This document shows, piece by piece, positions 58,191-64,000 of a DNA stretch of 64,000 nt; the stretch's first letter is position 1, and every line of letters starts with the position of its first letter. This stretch comes from Crossaster papposus (lineage: Eukaryota > Echinodermata > Asteroidea > Velatida > Solasteridae): NCBI GenBank assembly GCA_037893245.1, contig JBAIAA010000315.1, forward strand, positions 434,001-498,000, read 5' to 3'. The translations under genes and the position numbers were made by a program. The notes under the pieces were generated by a model, which saw nothing but the letters and a program-made list of their open reading frames with translations, did not search any database and was not told where the DNA came from.

Positions 58191-58812
58191 TAGCCGCTGT
58201 CCGACTTTTGGTTACTGATGTTTGTGGTTTGTTCCTTTATGAACCCAAGCCAAATAGCGCCCTCTATGTGTACCACTTCTAAAAAGGGTTAAGACGTACA
58301 TTAATTAATGGATTCATGCACGAATTACATGAATAAACGGCACTTTTGTTGGGGAAAATAATAAATAATCATGATAAATGTGCGTGGTGGTGCGTGAGTT
58401 TGTACATTGCGACGGACTTCAACTTATCTTTAATCAAAATTTGAGGAACCAGATTTGCCTTATTTATGGTGTACAACCACAAGATGATAATTTTCTATCC
58501 TCTCAGTAAGTCTCGGGAGAATGAGGCCCAGTCATTTTGTTTGTACACCTGCAGTTACCAGCTTTTTGTCTGGATTTCTTTTTGTTGGTTTTAAAAATTG
58601 GAATGTACCTTAAGAAAACACTTCACAAGTTTGCATCTAACAGCGCTATAGTTGCCAAAACATGTATATATTATGTACCAAACTTATTTGTGTCGCACCA
58701 TAAATCACAGAGTCATTTTTTTTTACATACAATGTTATAGACTAGTCACAATCCATTTCAGAAACAATGTATTATCGAAGCAAAACTTGTTTCTTGTTTT
58801 GGTTTGTAATAG

Positions 58813-59487
58813 GTATTCCTGCACCAATACTTCAGCTTAGTCCTGATGATGAAGATGTAAGTAACACGACCAGGGATATTTCGAAGAGAGTTTATAAAAC
58901 AACAGGCAGCTACGTACAGTTGTTGCCTGACGTTGATAATGACCAGAAGCACATAGCTGGCATATACACTAAAGTACAGTTAGAAACACGGGAAGGGGTA
59001 GCAGTTGTCACTGGCCAGAAAAGAGAAACTGTAAACTCAACAGATCGAGTATGACAAAATATTCAGATTTAGTTAGATCAAGAACTGGGAAACTTATCAA
59101 ACGCCTGGTTTACTGTGGTATGGGAGGGGTCGGTAAGTCAACCATTTTTGGCAAGATTGTATACGATTGGGCCGATGAAGTAAGCGAAATCCTGAACAGA
59201 TTCAAGCTCGTCTTTCTTTTAAAGATGTGTGCCCTGTCGCAGGAATCTAATCTCGTTGATTCCTCTTTCGATCATCTTCTAGGCAAAGAATCGGGAACAG
59301 CAAATGATGAACTTGATAAATTCATCATGACCAACCCAAATGAGATCTTGATTCTTTTGAATGGTTTCGATAACATTAGGACCAAACCACTCGATTGAGC
59401 CTCATTCGGTTCTATCTTCAAAGCGCTCGATAGAAAATACAGCGAATGTCTCATATGTGTCTCAACCCCCCCCCCCCCCCCCCCCCC
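58813..59487 (+). pseudogene. NLR NACHT exon, frameshifted and truncated
   Basis: Acceptor tttgtaatag; enters in phase 1. Residues TTGSYVQLLPDVDNDQKHIA and GIYTKVQLETREG are the pre-NACHT segment of echinoderm-type NLRs. The frame stops at 59052-59054, and frames change between about 59040 and 59075. The P-loop GMGGVGKS (59117-59140) follows, then FKLVFLLKMCAL and SFDHLLGKESG. The Walker B region reads ILILLNGFDNI, with Asn where the acidic residue is expected. A TGA at 59396-59398 interrupts, but homology-like text (FGSIFKALDRKY, CLICVSTP) continues in frame to a C-run at 59466-59487, after which it ends. NACHT ATPases drive receptor oligomerisation in cytosolic immunity; this copy is very unlikely to work. 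Confidence 0.82.
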
Positions 59488-59664
59488 ATTCATATTTTTA
59501 AAACAAACTTAAGCCGAACCAAACAAATGTTATCACTATTTACACGAAATCTCGCAAAAATTATTAAAATTATTTACAGAAGATCCACGATTCCAAATCG
59601 TGTACAAATCCTACGGAGGTCCTCCGAAAAACAAAAGAAGGATAACAAAGTCTTGATTTTTTGT

Positions 59665-59793
59665 CGCGAATATTGACGTCAATATTCGCGACTTTCGGGG
59701 AAAGTCGTGAGATTTGACGCGAATATCGACGTCAAAATTCGCGACTTTGGGAAAAGTCGTGAAATTTGTCGCGAATATTGACGTCAATATTCA
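59665..59793. repeat. Tandem palindromes centred on TGACGTCA
   Basis: A perfect 26-bp palindrome at 59665-59690 is followed by a near copy (about 59718-59743) and another near copy (about 59770-59793), separated by actttcggggaaagtcgtga-type spacers. TGACGTCA, a cAMP-response-element core, sits at the centre of copies 1 and 3. Confidence 0.9.
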
Positions 59794-59799
59794 CAATCT

Positions 59800-60120
59800 G
59801 CGTTGTCCCTCCAGGGCCACCATACATGCCCTCAAATATTTTGCAGGCCCCCAAATCTGTCGTAGGCCCCAAATCTTCTGTGTCGAAAAATAGCACCGAA
59901 GCGGACTGAAAACAACACTAATTTTGTCATTTCTGTTGAATTTCTTTTAGAGGACGCAACTGTATATAGGTCTCAATTAGCTCTCTCAAAAGGTTTTATC
60001 TTCAGTTCAACATTTTGTCATGTAAAAGTTACTACTTGTTGTTTTAACCTACCAAGAAGTATACATATAATACTATAGTAATAATACTATAGAACAGTTA
60101 CATTTCACCTCCAAGCTAAT
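59800..60120. other. Spacer, no gene seen
   Basis: No supported feature between the palindromes and the microexon units. Confidence 0.4.
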
Positions 60121-60520
60121 TGACACATTTTGGAATTTACAAATCACACCGAAGCATTCATAAATCACTCCATTGAAAGCGAAAGGAAGAAAGTGTAACT
60201 TTAAAAAGGAAAGAAGTTAACCCGAGCCAGAAATAAATCTTTACAAAGAAAAGCAAGTCCAGTCAAATTTCCTTCAACAACCAAACTTCTGAGTATTACT
60301 GTTCCCCCAAGCCTTGCTTCACTCAATCTGTCGTTTTCGTGATTTCATTACACGTCGGAGTTTTGCGTTTTTTCTTTGAGGGCGATTTTAAAGATTCAAC
60401 GTCTTTATACAATTATGTCATTGAAATTATAAAAAAGTCCAGAGCAAAGGAGGAAATATCCAGAAGAAAACGTTGAAACTTTGTAATACAATGTAGTATA
60501 TATTTATTGAGACGTTAAAT
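60121..60520 (+). repeat. 3' tail of a microexon repeat unit (unit 0)
   Basis: Matches about 63270-63650: gcgaaaggaagaaagtgtaac, gagtattactgttcccc, cagaagaaaacgttgaaac. It implies that another unit begins to the left and lost its exon part. Confidence 0.8.
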
Positions 60521-60631
60521 GAAGACAACGTTTTAAATCCTGTGCCATTTTCTTGGTTTTTATTCCCTTTATACACACTATTAAACTTTATCAATGAATG
60601 TTTTTTTCTAATCTCTTTGGTTTCTTTACAG

Positions 60632-60658
60632 TGGCAAGATATTTGCCCGGAGGCATCG
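60632..60658 (+). CDS. 27-nt microexon, unit 1
   Basis: Acceptor ggtttctttacag, donor GTAAGT, nine codons in phase 0: WQDICPEAS. The flanks (cactattaaactttatcaa upstream; gcctttactg and atactgtcatc downstream) recur around the other microexons. It might also be read as part of an untranslated exon. The peptide has no known motif. Confidence 0.5.
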
Positions 60659-61188
60659 GTAAGTGTACATTCGATTTGCCTTTACTGTTCATATGAGTTT
60701 ATTTCACGGTTTCGCCATATCCGGTTGATATACTGTCATCGGTGTACATGTATATGCGATATGTCTTCGTTAGTTTAACTCTGCCTGAAAATCATTGGTT
60801 CCATATAAACTCTTACATTGTTCAAGTCAATTGCAGGGCTGCAATATTATATCTTTTGACTTGGTGTCGTGCAAGACCAAACCCCACTTTAAACTACAGT
60901 GTTAATAAATGTTCCCGAAATATCAAGTACACTCATGGATTCCTGTCTTGTAAAACGATTAAAGAATGCATATAAACGAATGGTAATTAATCCACTGTCA
61001 ACCTGCTTTAAAGTTTCAACCGAAACATTTCCATGCTGCACGAAAACCTAACATTTTTACCGGGGAAAATAGTCTGAAGAGTGGCAGAACGATTTTAATT
61101 TTTTAACGACTTTGTGCCATGCCATGTTTGAGTTCTTGTTGCATACAAATATGAGTGATTATAGAACTAACTGAATAATACTATTATG

Positions 61189-61374
61189 CATATGAAGCAC
61201 GATATGTGGCAGAGAAAACCCCCCCCCCTCTTTTGTGTTGACTATTGTGTTTCCGGAATCTCAGGAATTCCTTTTAGGTTTCAAGGGGGGATGGGTTAGG
61301 TTACAATAGTGTTGAGTGTGTATAAGGTATAGGGATAAGAGGGGGGTACCCCTCTGCCACATATCGTGCTGGGT
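61189..61374. repeat. Mutator-like MITE with 11-bp target duplication
   Basis: Atactattatg at 61178-61188 and 61375-61385 flanks a 186-bp element with inverted ends (agcacgatatgtggcagag / ctctgccacatatcgtgct). The paralogous unit at 62084-62094 has a single atactattatg, i.e. the empty site. A 9-11-bp duplication suggests a Mutator-type element. Confidence 0.8.
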
Positions 61375-61535
61375 ATACTATTATGACCAATACACGATAT
61401 GAATACGACATTTTTCGTATTATTAGTGGAAAGTTACCTCCCAATTATTTACAAAATCGTTTCGGTCGTCAAATAAAAACAATGTATATTTTGGTCCAAG
61501 ATGTTTTTTCACACATCTTATTTATTTCCTTGCAG

Positions 61536-61556
61536 CTGCAATTTGAGCAGTCATCA
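61536..61556 (+). CDS. 21-nt microexon, unit 2
   Basis: Acceptor tatttccttgcag, donor GTAAGT, seven codons in phase 0: LQFEQSS. The downstream flank is homologous to that of unit 1 (gcctttactgtt, gatatactgtcatcagtg). Confidence 0.5.
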
Positions 61557-62626
61557 GTAAGTTTATGCCGTCATTATTAATGAATGCTTGTCTAACATTT
61601 CTGTTTTGTTTCTTTACATGGCTTATCACGCCAGAATGCAGGGATAAGTGTAAATTCGATTCGCCTTTACTGTTTAACTTAGTTCATATAAGTATATTTT
61701 ACGGTTTTGCCATATCTGGTCGATATACTGTCATCAGTGTGTATGCGATTTTGTATGCAATATTATATCTTTTGACTTAATGTCGTGCAAGACCAAACCC
61801 CACTTTAAACTACAGTGTTAATAAATGTTACCGAAGTGTCAAGTACACTCATAGATCCTGTCTTTTAAAACGATTATAGAATGCATATAAACGAATGGTA
61901 ATTAATTCACTGTCAACCTGCTTTAAAGTTGCAACCGAAACATTTCCATGCTGCACAAAAACCTAACATAATTATTTACCGGGGAAAAGAGTCTGAAGAG
62001 TGGCAGAACGATCTTCAATTTCGTGCAATGCCATTGAGTCATTGTTACATACAGATAATATTGAATATAGAACCAACTTTGTAATACTATTATGATCAAT
62101 ACACGATCGATGATTTTGTCAGGAAACCGGACTAGCTGTCTAATTGTTTGTAACTAAAAACTAGTGCCCCCCCCCCTGTTTTTGATAGTCTGTTGTTTGC
62201 TCATAGAGGTTCAGCTACGTATGACTTACTTTCCATTACCTTCCATTGATATTGAATGAGCTGAAAACGAACTCAATGTGCTTATTCCGATATTTTGTTC
62301 CTTTTACTCACGATAATATGGGTTGGCCCTCCCTCTATGAATAGGAACCCTGTGGTGAGCGTTCGCGGGTATGTATGGGAGTACGGGCCGAATTTGTGTC
62401 CCAGTTCGCCCCTGTTGAGGTCCTTTTGCGTACACTAAGAGTAAATAGAATCCACCATCTAATTATGATCAATACTCGAATAGAGATAATTTAAGTGTCG
62501 TTGATTGCAAGTTGCCACCCAAGTTTTGTTGTGTTCGTTCAGTCATATTATTATTATGGTATTCATTTGTCCACTCTTGTCAAATACGTTTTCTCACTAT
62601 TATTTTATTTTGTTTTTTATTCGCAG

Positions 62627-62693
62627 CATAACATTTGTTTTGAGTGTATCGATGTAGTTGATATACATGTACCGAGATTGAAAATAACCACAG
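62627..62693 (+). CDS. Possible 67-nt exon between microexon units
   Basis: Acceptor tttttattcgcag and a moderate donor CAG|GTTCAG. Phase 0 in and phase 1 out, reading HNICFECIDVVDIHVPRLK and on to TTG with no stop. Unlike the others it is not in a recognisably duplicated unit. Confidence 0.3.
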
Positions 62694-62829
62694 GTTCAGT
62701 GAAAATGCTACCAACATCCAACGAATGTCGCTGGGTCAAAATGATCGAGGTTATCTTGATATGACACACAATGTCTCTGGCGATTAGGGAGTTTTCTGTC
62801 TAGAATTATTCCCTCTTCTGTTTTAATGA

Positions 62830-63650
62830 AGTTTCAGTTGAAGACGTAAGATGAATACAAAGTGTTCAATCCTAAGCCATTTTCTTGATATTTCTTTTCT
62901 ATATACACACAATTAAACTTTATCAAATAATGTTTTTTTCTAACGACTCTTTGTTTACAGGTTTCTCGCAGATTGCAAGAGGTAAGTGTACATTCGATTC
63001 GCTCTTGCCGTTTCACTTCGGCGTTCATAAGTTTATTTCACGGTTTCGCCCCATCTAGTCGATATACTGTCACCAATTATGGCACTTACAAAATGTCCAG
63101 AAGATTTTTTTTCTGTCAGGAAAAGACATAGTTGGTTCGATATAAAATCGTCAATAAATGTTAGGAGAGTTTGGGTGCCTTTTTAAGATGCCAAGTGCAC
63201 CCCATGGATCCTGTCTTGTAGAGCGATTATAGAATGCAATGAAATGAATGGTAATTATTTCACTGCAAACCTACTTTTAAGTTGTAACCGAAGCATTCAT
63301 AAATCATTCCATTGCAAGCGAAAGGAAGAAAGTGTAACTTTAAAAAGGAAAGAAGTTAACCTCCCGTGCCAGAAATAGATATTTACAAAAAAAGCAAGCC
63401 CAGTCAAATTTCCTTCAACAACAACCAAACTTCTGAGTATTACTGTTCCCCAAGCCTTGCTTCACTCAATCTTTATGTTTTCTTGATTTTATTACACGGC
63501 GGAGTTTTGCGTTTTCCTTGGAGGGCGATTTTACAGGTTCAACGTCTTTATACAATTATGTCATTGGAATTAAAACAAATTCCAGAGGAAAGGAGAACAT
63601 ATCCAGAAGAAAACGTTGAAACTTTGTAATAGTATATATTTATTGAGACG
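62830..63650 (+). repeat. Microexon repeat unit 3, full length
   Basis: Contains, in order, gaagacgtaagatg, the upstream flank, microexon 62961, the conserved intron, and the tail matched by 60121-60520. Units 1 (about 60522-61090) and 2 (about 61440-62100) are shorter, diverged copies. Confidence 0.8.
62961..62981 (+). CDS. 21-nt microexon, unit 3
   Basis: Acceptor ctttgtttacag, donor GTAAGT, seven codons in phase 0: VSRRLQE. The upstream (aattaaactttatcaa) and downstream (tttatttcacggtttcgcc) flanks match unit 1 closely. Confidence 0.5.
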
Positions 63651-64000
63651 TAAGAGGCAGCAACATGGTGTTTCAAGTTCTGTACTAATTGTTTAGAGTT
63701 GTTTTCAATTTTCTCTGCCTTTTATATCGATATTTGTCTTCAAGTGTGAACTGTGACGTTTTGTGAGTACTTGTGATTAACTGCACCTTTAATGTTTTTG
63801 TGAACTGTGATGTAAAAGTGACATTTTTGAATCATTTTGTGCTGCACTTTTTAGCTAATAATAATTACCCCATTGGATAAGTGGCGCCAGACATGCTGTT
63901 GTAGCCGTGTGAACTAGAGATATAGTCTGGTACCTTGCTTCATTTCATCATGTGCTATCATACATGCACTAATGTGAGACCACTGACTTACTGTAGAGAC
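63651..64000. other. End of window, no gene seen
   Basis: No supported exon; probably an intron of the same gene. Confidence 0.4.

Overview
The window is nuclear DNA of a metazoan, most probably a marine invertebrate deuterostome. Spliced exons with GT-AG borders, Death-domain and NACHT (NLR-type) coding sequence, several LINE families, a Penelope-like element, a gypsy gag, many MITEs and long satellites all say animal genome. Expanded Death/NACHT gene families, gag and LINE types of this kind, and frequent short motifs such as tacatgta and taggcct fit an echinoderm best. Hemichordate or cephalochordate cannot be excluded, and the species is inference only.

Layout. 0-3 kb: exons of a plus-strand gene that enters from the left and carries a Death domain (1479-1734). 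3-5.6 kb: MITEs, a 196-codon unknown ORF and a 132-bp tandem repeat. 5.6-16.6 kb: nested transposons, including two 5'-truncated CR1/L2-like LINEs, inverted-repeat elements and a Penelope-like RT with two stops. 16.6-22 kb: low-complexity C/G tracts and almost no coding signal. 22-27.3 kb: a three-exon plus-strand gene for a zinc-finger, tyrosine-recombinase-like and SANT-like protein, damaged by a frameshift and a stop, with a third LINE in intron 1. 27.9-29.8 kb: an 11-bp minisatellite. 30.4-33.3 kb: second copy of a 2.3-kb repeat also found at 7.4-10.7 kb. 33.3-34 kb: a minus-strand EF-hand exon and a tRNA-derived SINE. 35.2-36.4 kb: two interleaved fold-back repeats. 39-42 kb: minor repeats. 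42.1-45.8 kb: a 643-bp satellite. 45.8-48.7 kb: a 2.8-kb palindrome. 50.9 kb: a near-perfect hairpin. 51.2-52.6 kb: a gypsy LTR and gag remnant. 54-59.5 kb: a second NLR-type gene with its own start exon, two or three copies of one 108-nt exon and a broken NACHT exon. 60-63.7 kb: tandem ~1-kb units, each carrying a 21-27-nt microexon.

How it fits together. The clear host genes are innate-immunity-like: the Death-domain gene at the left, the NACHT gene at 55-59.5 kb and the microexon units at the right, which may open another paralogue. Everything between looks like repeat accretion. Several insertions are proven internally because a second copy of the target in this window lacks the insert. 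The most unusual structures are the microexon array, the interleaved fold-back, the satellite-palindrome block and the phased A-tract minisatellite. All coordinates and family calls come from reading the sequence by eye. No database search was possible.
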